Source of the DNA: Bacillota bacterium
GTDB taxonomy: Bacteria > Bacillota > Clostridia > Acetivibrionales > JAEXSP01
Length of the DNA: 64,000 bases
Assembly: GCA_023453795.1 (NCBI GenBank)
Contig: JAEXSP010000019.1
Location: 310,001 to 374,000 of the forward strand
Direction of reading: 5' to 3'
The position numbers and the translations under genes were made by a program. Under the pieces are notes generated by a model. The model had not been told where the DNA came from. It worked only from the letters and a program-made list of their open reading frames with translations, and ran no database searches. Positions 16,808 to 26,563 of the stretch are shown here, in pieces; positions within the stretch are counted from its first letter, which is position 1, and every line of letters begins with the position of its first letter.

Positions 16808-18886
16808 TTATTCTTCTTTAACATAATCGCAGTTTTCATCGCTGCATTTGAGTTGTGCTTTCTTGCCTGAGAATTTTTTCACCAGGAAATTTCCGCATTT
16901 CGGACAACTCTCGTTCGTGGGCTTATCCCATGTCATGAAGCTGCAGGTTGGATTGTTCTCGCAGCCAAGGTACCTCTTCCCTTTCTTGGATTTTTTGATA
17001 AGCACCTTCCCCTTACATTTCGGACAATTTACACCTGCTTCTTCAACAATCGGCCTGGCATTCCTGCATTCCGGGAAACCGGGACAAGCCAGGAACTTGC
17101 CGAATCGTCCATTCTTGATTACCATATTGCGTCCACACTTTTCACAGATTACATCCGTAACCTCGTCAGGGACTTCTATATGTCCAATCTTTGAATCCGC
17201 TTCCAAAAAAACATCTATAAATTGCTTGTAGAAGTCGCTCATTACTTCTACCCATCTTTTTTCGCCATCTTCAACATCATCAAGCTTTTTTTCCAATTGT
17301 GCGGTAAACTGTACATCCACAATATCCTTAAAATGGTTTTTCATTATGTCCGTAACTATTTTCCCCAGTTCTGTAGGGACAAGGAATTTCTTTTCTTTTT
17401 CAACATAGTCACGTTGAAGTATTGTCCCGATAGTAGGAGAATATGTGCTCGGCCTGCCTATGCCTTTTTCCTCTAAAGCTTTTACCAGCGTGGCTTCTGT
17501 GTACCTTAGAGGCGGTTGAGTGAAATGCTGCTTGGGATCAATTTTCTTAAGATTGAGTTCTTCCCCCTCTTTTAATTCCGGAAGATTAACTTCCGAATCA
17601 TCGGTCTCTTCGTCCCTGCCTTCAGTATATACTGCCATGAAGCCGAGAAATTTCACTTTCGAGCCATTGGCCTTAAATAGGTAATTATTAACCTTTATAT
17701 CAATTGTCATAGTGTCATAGATTGCTGAAGCCATCTGGCTTGCTACGAATCTTTCCCAAATAAGCTTGTATAGCTTGTATTGCTCATTTGTCAGAGAGCC
17801 TTTTATTGAATCAGGCTCCATAGAAACATGCGTAGGCCTTATTGCCTCATGGGCATCCTGTGATGCAGATTTATTCTTGAATACCCTGACTTCCTCAGGT
17901 ATATATTTGGCTCCGTACTTATCCTGTATGAAAGTCCTGGCTTCCTGCTGTGCTTCGGTTGATATCCTGGTTGAATCGGTACGAATATATGTGACCAACC
18001 CGACAGGCCCTATCGACTTTACATCAATTCCTTCATAAAGCTGCTGAGCAATCATCATAGTCTTCTTTGTTGTAAAGCCGAGCTTTCTTGAAGCCTCCTG
18101 CTGGAGAGTGCTGGTAATGAACGGTGGAGCAGGAGTCCTTTTCTTTTCGCTTGCCTTAACCTTCAAAACAGTATATTTGCCATTCTCGATTTCCTTCAAT
18201 ATCTTATCAACCTGCTGCTGATTCTCAAGCTCTATTTTTTCCTTTTCAGTGCCGTAGAATTTGGCTTCAAAATGTGTTTTAGCCTTTTGCTTGCTCAGTA
18301 ATGCACCTATAGTCCAATACTCTTCAGCAACAAAGTTTTCTATTTCTTCCTCTCTGTCGCATATAAGTCTGGTAGCAACAGACTGGACTCTTCCTGCGCT
18401 TAATCCTTTTCTTACCTTCTTCCATAGAAGAGGACTTATCTTGTATCCGACTATTCTGTCCAGAACCCTTCTTGCCTGCTGCGCATCGACAAGATCCATA
18501 TCTATTCTTCTCGGAGCTTTAATTGCACTTTTAACGGCATTTTTAGTTATTTCATTAAATGTTATCCTGCACTTATCCTTTTCATCTATTTTAAGCAGAT
18601 TGGCTAAATGCCATGAAATCGCTTCACCCTCGCGGTCAGGGTCAGTTGCGAGAAAAACCTTGTCGGCATTTTTTGCCTGCTTTTTAAGCTTGTTTATTAA
18701 CTCTGCCTTGCCCCTTATTGTGATGTATTTGGGTTCGAAATCTTTATCTACGTCTACACCCATCTGACTTTTCGGCAGATCCCTTATGTGTCCCATTGAC
18801 GCTTCTATATGATAACCCTTGCCAAGGAATTTTCCTATAGTCTTAGCTTTTGCCGGTGACTCGACTATTACTAGATATTCAGCCAT
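16808..18886 (-). CDS. topA: DNA topoisomerase I (type IA)
   Basis: This 692-residue enzyme relaxes negative supercoils. The TOPRIM domain opens with LVIVESPAKAKTI and carries the acidic triad DPDREGE. The catalytic tyrosine is in GLVTYIRTDSTRIS (about residue 300). Three C-terminal four-cysteine zinc modules follow (CEKCGR...CPGFPEC, CPKCKG...CENNPTC, CPKCGN...CSDENC). The start is the ATG giving MAEYLVIVES with GGAGG upstream; an earlier frame start at 18916 adds ten unrelated residues. Confidence 0.97.
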   Translation of the reverse strand: MAEYLVIVESPAKAKTIGKFLGKGYHIEASMGHIRDLPKSQMGVDVDKDFEPKYITIRGKAELINKLKKQAKNADKVFLATDPDREGEAISWHLANLLKIDEKDKCRITFNEITKNAVKSAIKAPRRIDMDLVDAQQARRVLDRIVGYKISPLLWKKVRKGLSAGRVQSVATRLICDREEEIENFVAEEYWTIGALLSKQKAKTHFEAKFYGTEKEKIELENQQQVDKILKEIENGKYTVLKVKASEKKRTPAPPFITSTLQQEASRKLGFTTKKTMMIAQQLYEGIDVKSIGPVGLVTYIRTDSTRISTEAQQEARTFIQDKYGAKYIPEEVRVFKNKSASQDAHEAIRPTHVSMEPDSIKGSLTNEQYKLYKLIWERFVASQMASAIYDTMTIDIKVNNYLFKANGSKVKFLGFMAVYTEGRDEETDDSEVNLPELKEGEELNLKKIDPKQHFTQPPLRYTEATLVKALEEKGIGRPSTYSPTIGTILQRDYVEKEKKFLVPTELGKIVTDIMKNHFKDIVDVQFTAQLEKKLDDVEDGEKRWVEVMSDFYKQFIDVFLEADSKIGHIEVPDEVTDVICEKCGRNMVIKNGRFGKFLACPGFPECRNARPIVEEAGVNCPKCKGKVLIKKSKKGKRYLGCENNPTCSFMTWDKPTNESCPKCGNFLVKKFSGKKAQLKCSDENCDYVKEE

Positions 18887-19033
18887 TGTATTCCTCCGTA
18901 TAAATATGCGTAGCATTGGTAATAGAAATTAATTAATACCTGACTATTACCTCTTCTAAATCAAATTGTTCATAATATTTTATATATTAACATATTTCTT
19001 GATAAAATCCAGTGTTCTTTTTTATTATTTATT

Positions 19034-20137
19034 TTATTCTCTGATTTTAAAAATTTTACCCGGCATTTGTTCAACAACACCCTTCATTTCCAGCATTACA
19101 AGAACAGAATTCACGGCTTGTATGCTCAGACCGGTTTTTTCTGAAATAAAATCAATGTGCAAAGATGCATTTTCCAACTGTTCAGCTATCTTTTTTTCGT
19201 CCTCATCCAAGCCTTTGTATAAATTCTCCCTTTTGTTAGGTTTTTTGCCCGCCGGGCCTGCTCCATCATCAAAAACTCTAAGTTCTTCAAGAATATCCTC
19301 TACACATGTTACTATCTTCGCACCCTCTTTTATAAGCTTGTTGGTTCCCCTGCTGTTTATGCTGTAAACGTTGCCCGGAACAGCAAATACCTCTCTTCCC
19401 TGCTCTAAGGCAAAATCCGCCGTAATCAGCGAACCGCTCTTTTCATTCGCTTCCACAATAACGACCCCGAGTGACAAACCGCTAATAATCCTATTCCTTG
19501 CCGGGAAATTCTTCGGCAGGGGCGGAGTGCCCGGCAAATATTCCGATATAACCGTTCCGGATTCAGCTATCTTATTCATTAAATCTTTGTTCTCCGGAGG
19601 ATACGCCGTATCCAGACCGCAGCCCAAAACGGCAATTGTTCTTCCGTTTGCCTTTATTGCTCCGTAATGAGCATAAGAATCTACTCCCCTTGCCATTCCG
19701 CTTACTACAGTCATGCCCAAAGCACCTAGTTCATAAGAAACACTTCCAGCCATTTTCAATCCGTATTCGCTTGCTCTTCTTGAGCCGACAATAGCTATAG
19801 TTTTGTTTTCCTTTTTAATATCCCCTTTATAATATAAAATAGCAGGCGGATCATAAATGTTTTTCAAATATGGAGGGTATTTCTCATCATTTATTGTTAT
19901 TGCTTTAATATTGTTTTTATACAAATTCTTTAAGTGTGTCTCTGCCTCAAGCCTCTTTTTTTTGTCCTTGATATGATTAATAATCGCGCCATTGAGCAAT
20001 TGATGGGATCTCAATTCGGCTTCTGAAGCCATCCAAATATTTACCGGCGACCCAAAGTCTCGTATCAGCTGGACTATTTTTTTATTTCCAATATCAGGTA
20101 TGGTGCTTAACCACATCCAATACAAAAGGTTTTCCAT
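19034..20137 (-). CDS. dprA: DprA/Smf, DNA processing protein
   Basis: This 367-residue protein loads RecA on incoming single-stranded DNA during transformation. It has the N-terminal helical domain, then the Rossmann core with IAIVGSRRASEYG, VVSGMARGVDSYAHYGA, TIAVLGCGLD and FPARNRIISGLS. A C-terminal winged-helix (about residues 300-365) follows. It lies upstream of topA in the conserved order. Its presence with comM is compatible with, but does not prove, natural competence. Confidence 0.95.
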   Translation of the reverse strand: MENLLYWMWLSTIPDIGNKKIVQLIRDFGSPVNIWMASEAELRSHQLLNGAIINHIKDKKKRLEAETHLKNLYKNNIKAITINDEKYPPYLKNIYDPPAILYYKGDIKKENKTIAIVGSRRASEYGLKMAGSVSYELGALGMTVVSGMARGVDSYAHYGAIKANGRTIAVLGCGLDTAYPPENKDLMNKIAESGTVISEYLPGTPPLPKNFPARNRIISGLSLGVVIVEANEKSGSLITADFALEQGREVFAVPGNVYSINSRGTNKLIKEGAKIVTCVEDILEELRVFDDGAGPAGKKPNKRENLYKGLDEDEKKIAEQLENASLHIDFISEKTGLSIQAVNSVLVMLEMKGVVEQMPGKIFKIRE

Positions 20138-20245
20138 ATTTCACCCCTATTCAGAAAGGAACACCAGAATGTTTCTTTCCGGAAAATCTTTTGTTATTAT
20201 ATCATAAATCATACAAATAACAACATTTTTTGTGTAAATATTTCC

Positions 20246-20278
20246 AATCAAAAAGAGACCCTCAATCGAGTCTCTTTT
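20246..20278 (-). terminator. Intrinsic terminator of the 20345-21253 gene
   Basis: AAAAGAGAC (20251-20259) and GTCTCTTTT (20270-20278) form a perfect 9-bp stem. On the minus strand it ends in GTCTCTTTTTGA, a classic terminator about 70 bases after the stop of the secreted protein gene. Confidence 0.8.
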
Positions 20279-20344
20279 AACTTCATTACTGGTCTATTAG
20301 CAGTTCTGCCACTTTTCAAGGTGACATTCTCAAGAATTTTAGAA

Positions 20345-21253
20345 TTATTTCAGTTTAAAATGTATCTTGGATTTGTCATAATCTTGCTGCCCATTATCTT
20401 TAAGAACAAGGAAGTTCTCTTCACCCTTATAAATCGGCAGAATAACTTTTCCTTCTGCAGTGAAAGATCCTGTCATTCCAACATTTAATTTCTTGGAATC
20501 GGTGACTTCACTTATATTTCTGCTTATGCTGCCATCAAAGCCATAATCAGTTCCACCGATTATATAATGTCCTGAAGCTGTTTCTGAACCCCAGATATCA
20601 GGTGCAAATGAAGACAAATACTTATATGGGTAGCTCTTTGAAGCAGATATTAACTTGCAATTCTTAGCTTCCCAAACCAAGTCAACAAGCACATAGTCAA
20701 TTTTTTCATTACTTTCGGGTTTTTTAAATCCCAAGGCTGCGATTTGGTCTCTTGTTATAGCTTTGACACTTTTTATGGTGCATGAATATGTACCGCTGTA
20801 TGAATCCTCTTTATAAGTATATTTAGATGTAAATGTAAATTTCTGATTCATAGGTATCGGTGATGTAAGTGATCCGGTTGCCTTTGTCGTAGTTGCTGAA
20901 CCAGTTGGCTTCGAAGGTGTAGTCACAGGTGTTTCATTTACCGGTTTACCTTCACTACTTGAAGTGGTTGAAATAGAATAGATTCCGTCGCCGGAATTCT
21001 TAAATGTAATAGATGATCCCAAAGCCTGAGTATAATTGATTATAGGTACATAAGTTTTTCCATTGTAAACTATTGGGTGCAAAGCTGCATTCTTTTCGTC
21101 TTTAGGTTGAAATTTCTTTCCATTGACCTGTATTGTGATCCCTGAGTTTAAAAACGCCTTGATAGCTGTAATATTTGTTGCAGCAAACACCCCAGTTGCA
21201 AAGGAAAACAGCAGCATAATGGAAATCAGCAATAATAAAGCTCTTTTTTTCAT
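20345..21253 (-). CDS. Secreted protein with copper-amine-oxidase-type N-terminal domain
   Basis: This 302-residue protein has a signal peptide (about 1-24, cleavage near VFAAT). It then has a short unit with QVNGKKFQPKDEKNAALHPIVYNGKTYVPI, resembling the copper amine oxidase N-terminal/'stalk' domain of clostridial exoproteins. A Ser/Thr/Pro-rich linker (105-130) follows, then a beta-rich C-terminal domain of unknown function. No enzyme motif was found. It is the first gene of the accessory block beyond dprA and is monocistronic with a strong terminator. Confidence 0.65.
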   Translation of the reverse strand: MKKRALLLLISIMLLFSFATGVFAATNITAIKAFLNSGITIQVNGKKFQPKDEKNAALHPIVYNGKTYVPIINYTQALGSSITFKNSGDGIYSISTTSSSEGKPVNETPVTTPSKPTGSATTTKATGSLTSPIPMNQKFTFTSKYTYKEDSYSGTYSCTIKSVKAITRDQIAALGFKKPESNEKIDYVLVDLVWEAKNCKLISASKSYPYKYLSSFAPDIWGSETASGHYIIGGTDYGFDGSISRNISEVTDSKKLNVGMTGSFTAEGKVILPIYKGEENFLVLKDNGQQDYDKSKIHFKLK

Positions 21254-21422
21254 TGTTTAACCCTCCTAAATATAATAACTAAATGACGTGTAAATTCTAC
21301 CATAATGCACTTGAATATGTAAACCTAAATTTACCTTAATCTCCGGCAATAATCACCTGATAGTTTACATAAGGTATTAATTGCTCGTTCCCGCTGTACC
21401 TTTCCATACATTCTTTAACTGC

Positions 21423-21456
21423 AAAAAGGCCGGATATTTGCGTTATGCAAATACCC
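21423..21456 (-). terminator. Terminator after the amidohydrolase gene
   Basis: GGATATTTGC (21432-21441) can pair with GCAAATACC (21447-21455), with one bulged base. On the minus strand the hairpin is followed by GGCCTTTTTGC. It lies about 18 bases beyond the stop of the 21474-23582 gene. Confidence 0.55.
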
Positions 21457-21473
21457 AGACACGATAATTTTAT

Positions 21474-23582
21474 TTATTGTCTGATTATAACACCATCCTT
21501 AATTACCATCTTAACATTCTTCAAATTTTTAATGTCCTTAAGGGGGTCGGACTTCAATATTAATAGGTCTGCGATCTTCCCTTTTTCAACTGTGCCAAGA
21601 TCTTTTTCCCTGCCGCAAACATAAGCTGCATTTTTAGTTGCTGAAACGATGATCTGCATTGGTGTCATACCTGCCTCCGACATCCAGCCTATTTCATTGG
21701 AAGGCATTCCAAGCTGCATGACCAAGCCCGTAGGTGACCCGTCATAATCAGTACCCAAGGCTACCTTGCCCCCTTTTGAGACATATGTTGAAAGATTGTT
21801 TATCGCAGTATATTTCATATCGCCATATACCTCTATAGTCGGCTCTAAATAAGCTCCTTTGGAAATTATCTTTGCAATGGTTCCATCTGAAAGCAACCCA
21901 GCCGGCATATGTGCTATATCGTCCACACCCGCATCAAGTGCCAGTTCCAGATATTTGCTATCCAAAATGTCCGTATGAGCAGTTACTTTTACTTTTCTTT
22001 TATGCGCCGCATTTACTATTGCCTTTGTGATATCCGTCTTCATTACAGGATAATCAGCCCCAAATGCTGTACCTGATTCAAGTGCGATTTTTATTACATC
22101 AGCTCCCCTATCCAATACATGGTTGGTTTTAGCCTGTGCATCCTTTACTGAATTTACTTCAAGAGAATAGCTGCCGTCTGGATAGCCTCCTGGTGCTGTA
22201 AACATAGGACCTGCTGCAATGATTCTGGCCAAACCCAGATTTTTGGATACCATATTCCTGAATTTAAATATGTCCCATCCAATGTACGCACCCATGTCAC
22301 GAACAGTTGTTACTCCCGCTTGGGCCCATTTCTTCAATTTCACTGAATTGTAGGAATGATGTACGTGTGCATTAATAAAGCCTGGGAGTATAAATGCCCC
22401 TTTAAGGTCTATTTTTTTAACTTTAGATAACTTTGAGAATTTTTTCAGATCATCGATTGCTTTGATCTTACCATTGCTTATAAGTATTACTTTCCCTTTT
22501 ATAGGCTTTTTTCCCGTTCCGTCAATTATTGCAGCATTTATAAGAAGCAGATCGCTTTTTGCTATTGCTGCATTTAATGATTTATTTTTTACTGCAGCCT
22601 TTGGAAGAATAGCTGCAGAACTTTTTATCTGTGCATTGAAAGTATATGCTTCCGCCTCCGGCATTTTTTTGTTAATGATTTTTATTTCCGGTGATTTATT
22701 GTCGATATCTGCTATTACAGTCATTTGCTTATTGCTCGAATTATCATCCTGTAAATATATCTTAAGCAGAAGCTTGTTTCCGTCAATCCATGCTTGCGGC
22801 TCCGCCCAGCCTTTTTCAGCCACATTGACTTCACTGGATTTTTTATTTTTTATATCATAGACCATGATATTTGAACTCGATTTACCTTCAAAGTAATATG
22901 CAAGCTTAGATCCATCAGGAGAAAAGAACGGTTTAGAAACATATTTCATATCAGTATGTGATATTGCAATTGTCTTATTTGTTTTCATGTCCAATAAATA
23001 AATCTTCCGGTTACTCTCCCCATCAGGGCTTTCCCTGTCGGATACAAATGCGATCTTATCCCCTTCCGGCGACCAGGAAGGATCGCTGTCATTGTAAGCA
23101 TTGTTCGAAAGGTTATGTACTTTTCCATTACCAAGTTCAATAGCATAAATTTGAGAATTGATATCTCTAAGGGAAGCTACAAGCAGGTACTTACCATCAG
23201 GTGACCAGCTATATGGCTTGTCAAGTGAAGATGCCCCGGCAACTTCTTTTAAATCGGAACCATCAATACCCATGGTGTATATCTTCCATTTACCGTCACG
23301 GTCTGACTGAAACGCAATTTTAGTACCGTCTGGAGAACATACCGGTGTTGAGTAATATCCAGGTTTTTTTGTTAGATTTGCCAAATCCGTTCCATCCTTA
23401 TTCATTGAATAGATGTCACCGGAAGCAAATTTGCTTGATAAAGTAAATATCTTTTCTTTATACTCGGAATTGCTTCCATCCTTGAAAGCCAATAAGGACA
23501 ATATTGCAAGAGTGATTAAAATTGAAACAGGCAAAGCAATGATTGCTTTCTTCTTTGTACTTGTATTGGTCAAAATTGACAT
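21474..23582 (-). CDS. Membrane-anchored TolB-type beta-propeller fused to an amidohydrolase
   Basis: This 702-residue protein has an N-terminal transmembrane anchor (about residues 15-33). A PD40/TolB-like propeller of repeated YSxDGTKIAFxSDR blades (60-300) follows. An imidazolonepropionase-like amidohydrolase domain (about 350-702) comes next. Metal-site motifs include NAHVHHSYN, VTAHTDI, DIAHMPAG and ALGTDYDGSP; the C-terminus has KGKIADLLILKSDPL. Such fusions are predicted extracellular peptidases or cyclic-amide hydrolases; the substrate is unknown. The start is the ATG with GGGAGG 4 bases upstream. The frame stays open 84 codons further but overlaps the neighbouring gene and lacks an obvious ribosome-binding site. 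Confidence 0.8.
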   Translation of the reverse strand: MSILTNTSTKKKAIIALPVSILITLAILSLLAFKDGSNSEYKEKIFTLSSKFASGDIYSMNKDGTDLANLTKKPGYYSTPVCSPDGTKIAFQSDRDGKWKIYTMGIDGSDLKEVAGASSLDKPYSWSPDGKYLLVASLRDINSQIYAIELGNGKVHNLSNNAYNDSDPSWSPEGDKIAFVSDRESPDGESNRKIYLLDMKTNKTIAISHTDMKYVSKPFFSPDGSKLAYYFEGKSSSNIMVYDIKNKKSSEVNVAEKGWAEPQAWIDGNKLLLKIYLQDDNSSNKQMTVIADIDNKSPEIKIINKKMPEAEAYTFNAQIKSSAAILPKAAVKNKSLNAAIAKSDLLLINAAIIDGTGKKPIKGKVILISNGKIKAIDDLKKFSKLSKVKKIDLKGAFILPGFINAHVHHSYNSVKLKKWAQAGVTTVRDMGAYIGWDIFKFRNMVSKNLGLARIIAAGPMFTAPGGYPDGSYSLEVNSVKDAQAKTNHVLDRGADVIKIALESGTAFGADYPVMKTDITKAIVNAAHKRKVKVTAHTDILDSKYLELALDAGVDDIAHMPAGLLSDGTIAKIISKGAYLEPTIEVYGDMKYTAINNLSTYVSKGGKVALGTDYDGSPTGLVMQLGMPSNEIGWMSEAGMTPMQIIVSATKNAAYVCGREKDLGTVEKGKIADLLILKSDPLKDIKNLKNVKMVIKDGVIIRQ

Positions 23583-23800
23583 AGGACCTCCCATATTTAT
23601 TTTAATCTTTAACACTAAGTATTCCCGAAGTACATACATCAAGAGTTCCTTAGTTGTCATAAAACGTATAATTCTACACTTAATTAACAATACCTTCCGA
23701 ATTTCAATAAGTTTTTCCTTTATGGATTGGGTGGTCTCGGTTGGATATGTAAGGGAGGTTGCTTCAGCACCATTTAGACACAACTCAACAAGGTTGAAAT

Positions 23801-24226
23801 TTATCGGTCTGTTTGTTCTGTCATCAATCCCCATCGGAAACCAAATTTATCTATAAATACAACCATGCAAGAGCTATATGTTGTGCTCTGCATCTGATAA
23901 ATTGTCTCGCTGTCCTCCCGTAAAACTTCATATGCCTGTTTTACTTCTTCCTTTGTATCGAATGTGACAGTCAGTGAAAGAGCCGTACTTTTTGCCAAAT
24001 TAACATCCATATTATCACACATCATAATCCTTTGGTCACCAATAAAAAGCTCTGCGTGATATATGTAGTTTTTTTGTTCTGGTGTTAGTTTTTTATCCCA
24101 ATCAGACTTATTGGCGTCGGAATATCGTAATAAACAACCAATCTTTGCGTCAAAAGCCTTTTGATACAGTACAATTGCTTCTTCACAACGACCTGCAAAA
24201 TTAAAATTTGGTGTGATTATAGCCAT
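23801..24226 (-). CDS. PhnB-like VOC (glyoxalase-fold) protein
   Basis: This 141-residue protein shows the typical PhnB/YjdN pattern: NFNFAGRCEEAIVLYQKAFDAKI at the N-terminus, HAELFIGDQRIMMCD in the middle, LTVTFDTKEEVKQAYEVL, and a C-terminal DKFGFRWGLM. VOC proteins bind small ligands or act as metal-dependent enzymes or resistance proteins; the function here is unknown. No linked partner is obvious. Confidence 0.8.
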   Translation of the reverse strand: MAIITPNFNFAGRCEEAIVLYQKAFDAKIGCLLRYSDANKSDWDKKLTPEQKNYIYHAELFIGDQRIMMCDNMDVNLAKSTALSLTVTFDTKEEVKQAYEVLREDSETIYQMQSTTYSSCMVVFIDKFGFRWGLMTEQTDR

Positions 24227-24280
24227 TTTACCACCCTTTCATTTATTCATTAAGCTATATATAGCTATTAGTAGTGTTAG

Positions 24281-24697
24281 TTATGTGTTTTGAACGGTTG
24301 CGTCTAAAAACCTTGCCTTAAAGGAATATAACTTTTCCTCCATAGTCTTAATATTCTTATCTATTAAATTTTCCAAATCACTTTTATATATAGGGTTACT
24401 AACCCAAAAATCATTATCTACTCTTAATACAGCATCTAAAAGGTCTCCACAATAAAAATCTCCTTGTGAAAGTATATTATCTCCAAGTGATTCCAGTGCT
24501 AATGGGATTAAGTAATCTAAGCTATTTTGTTGTTCTATCATAATTCTTAAATCTTCTATCGAGAAATTTCCAATCGGCTTTTTCCTCAATTCATGGCAAG
24601 TGACAACTAAGTGTGAATCAAAGTTAGGTTCACACCAGTAGACGTTTTCAAGGTCTTGTAAGGATTTATTTCTATCAAAGTGAAAGTATTTTTCCAT
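24281..24697 (-). CDS. CDI-type immunity protein family (orphan)
   Basis: This 138-residue cytoplasmic protein matches the contact-dependent growth inhibition immunity family in its central pattern: SIEDLRIMIEQQNSLDYLIPLALESLGDN, then SQGDFYCGDLLDAVLRVDNDFW. Such proteins normally neutralise a cognate secreted toxin. No toxin, filamentous CdiA-like or polymorphic-toxin gene is seen in the window, so it is an orphan here. It lies in a run of small AT-rich genes within the accessory block. Confidence 0.65.
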   Translation of the reverse strand: MEKYFHFDRNKSLQDLENVYWCEPNFDSHLVVTCHELRKKPIGNFSIEDLRIMIEQQNSLDYLIPLALESLGDNILSQGDFYCGDLLDAVLRVDNDFWVSNPIYKSDLENLIDKNIKTMEEKLYSFKARFLDATVQNT

Positions 24698-24747
24698 AGC
24701 ATCCTCACTACTTTAAGGATTATTTTAGGCTTTTGAATAGTTGCTTT

Positions 24748-25212
24748 TTAACAATTATAATCAGAACAATTTATTTCACATAAATATATTGAATTTTTCA
24801 AAAGGACTGGCAATAACTTATTTAGGTAAATACTGAAATCCGTATATCTTTCAGCATCTTTTATCCTTACTCCGTAACCTATTGCAAAATTAATGTCATA
24901 ATGATTTTTATAGTCTGAATAATTATTTTCAAGTTTAGTTGAACTTACAAGTAAACTTTCATCTGTTTCATTATCCCAAATAACAATATAGTTGTTATAT
25001 CCTTTCTGCTCTCTTTTATCAAGAACTCCTTTTACAATATCAAATGTATCAAACTCCATATAATTGAATTCATCTACGTCATTTTCTGATAAAGTAACTA
25101 TTTTATTTTTTTCACCGAAACAGTATCCCTCACTAATTAGAACTGTAATAATATCTGAAAAAAAATTTAAATTTGTTAATAGTCTTATTCTTATGTTTCT
25201 ACTTACGCCCAT
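24748..25212 (-). CDS. Hypothetical protein, possibly immunity-like
   Basis: No family was recognised. The 154-residue protein is soluble and acidic with many Asn, Tyr and Asp residues. It has no signal peptide or membrane helix, and the C-terminus has several cysteines (LCEINCSDYNC). GAGG precedes the ATG. It sits just upstream of the CDI-immunity-like gene on the same strand. Its size and composition would suit an immunity protein, but this is a guess from context. Confidence 0.6.
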   Translation of the reverse strand: MGVSRNIRIRLLTNLNFFSDIITVLISEGYCFGEKNKIVTLSENDVDEFNYMEFDTFDIVKGVLDKREQKGYNNYIVIWDNETDESLLVSSTKLENNYSDYKNHYDINFAIGYGVRIKDAERYTDFSIYLNKLLPVLLKNSIYLCEINCSDYNC

Positions 25213-25656
25213 ATCATATTACCTCTCAGTACATAACCTATATTAGTTTTCGGAGTAATGGTTTATTTTTCAAATATAAAATAATATGGAACAATAATAT
25301 CAATAGTTTTCTATATGGTCAAACCTCTTTCTTTATTAGTGCATATTATTATATTCTAGAATATACAAGTTAAATGAATATTAACATTGCTTTTTCAAAA
25401 GGGTGATTAAATGATATTTAAAAGAGCTTCCAAATATAAAATAATCGGATACACTTATTTGTTTTGTAGATATAGTTCCTTTGATATTTCCAACTCTTGG
25501 ATTACCAAAAGACATTGTAAATCCAATTCTTTTTATCTTTACTGGCGAAGCCTATTAAACCCACATAAATGGTGGAGGCGAACCGTACTGTCAAAGATAA
25601 CAACAAGCATTAAATATTATAGACATAAAGCATAATAAAATTAAATTAGTAATTCG
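25213..25656. other. AT-rich intergenic region
   Basis: No supported gene is seen. A plus-strand frame at 25411-25635 lacks protein-like features. A 37-codon open stretch in another plus frame within it reads like a protein scrap but has no start. These may be decayed remnants in the accessory block. Confidence 0.45.
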
Positions 25657-26421
25657 TTATCTGAAATTAATTGAATCTCGAACTTTATACAAAACATCCT
25701 TTTTTAATGCGAAATCGGTTTTTATGTCCCAAATCATAACTAAATAAAAAGTATCATCTTTTTTAATAAAGGTATATATGTATATAGTCTTTGTACCATT
25801 ATTGTAATTCGTTATTTCATAACTCGAGGCATCATACCCTTTTAACTTAATTTTGCTTGTTGAGGTTGGATTTGTAGCACCCTTTTCAGCTATTTGCGAA
25901 TTTTTTATAACATTTGCAGCTTCATATATGTCATATGCATCTTTTATCGTTGGATTAGTTGTCTTAGTTACTATAATGCCAGTTGCAGCTGATGCCTCTC
26001 CCATAGATAATATTGAAGAATTGTTTATATTAATTTTCATCCAGTTTATCGGTACGCGAAGTCTAAAGTCTGGAATTGACACAGCTTTTAGATTATAACT
26101 ATTATAAGTGTTTATAGACGAAAATAAAAAAAGTATTGATATGACCATGGAAACCGATGTATAAATAATTAAACGTTTATCCCGCTTTTTAACAAACAAC
26201 ATGCATATGAGTGTAATAACTAATCCCGGCAAAAATGAAAATATAAAAGCTCCGATATAAGAACCAAATCTAAATGCAGCATTTCCTCTAATCTCCGCAG
26301 ACGATAAGATCGTTCCTGCAAATGCAAAACAAATGGTTAAAATAATAAAAACTATTGATATCCTGCCTAAAACCTTGGAGTTAGATTTTATCTCATCTAC
26401 CTCTAAATTCACCTGATCCAT
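25657..26421 (-). CDS. Membrane protein of unknown function with extracellular C-terminal domain
   Basis: This 254-residue protein has three predicted membrane helices at about 20-40, 52-75 and 83-103. A ~150-residue domain starting RLRVPINWMKI follows. The pattern of that domain (IPxxWxK, later GYDASSYEITNY, IYTFIKKDDTFYLVMIW) resembles DcrB/PsbP-like lipoprotein folds. Function is unknown. GGAGG precedes the ATG. It is monocistronic, between the small accessory genes and the exoprotein gene. Confidence 0.65.
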   Translation of the reverse strand: MDQVNLEVDEIKSNSKVLGRISIVFIILTICFAFAGTILSSAEIRGNAAFRFGSYIGAFIFSFLPGLVITLICMLFVKKRDKRLIIYTSVSMVISILFLFSSINTYNSYNLKAVSIPDFRLRVPINWMKININNSSILSMGEASAATGIIVTKTTNPTIKDAYDIYEAANVIKNSQIAEKGATNPTSTSKIKLKGYDASSYEITNYNNGTKTIYIYTFIKKDDTFYLVMIWDIKTDFALKKDVLYKVRDSINFR

Positions 26422-26563
26422 TTGTTTCCTCCAAAATGAAATGAGTTGTAAAAATGGCTTAATACGTTTTTTATGTATATATTATGAAAGAAAAGTAAAT
26501 ATTTTAAATAATAATACTACTATCACTTATATGACCAAACATTTACGACCTCCATAAGTACTT

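Noticed and set aside
23583..23834. 84-codon N-terminal extension of the amidohydrolase
   Set aside because: The open frame overlaps the VOC gene and precedes the membrane anchor with non-signal sequence, while the ATG at 23582 has its own GGGAGG.
25411..25635. Plus-strand 74-codon frame in the accessory intergenic region
   Set aside because: It has no ribosome-binding site of quality, its composition looks random, and no family was recognised. A different frame inside it reads slightly more protein-like but lacks a start.
26504..26542. 12-codon frame with a strong GGAGG site (MFGHISDSS...)
   Set aside because: Too short to support as a gene; the ribosome-binding-site-like sequence alone can occur by chance.
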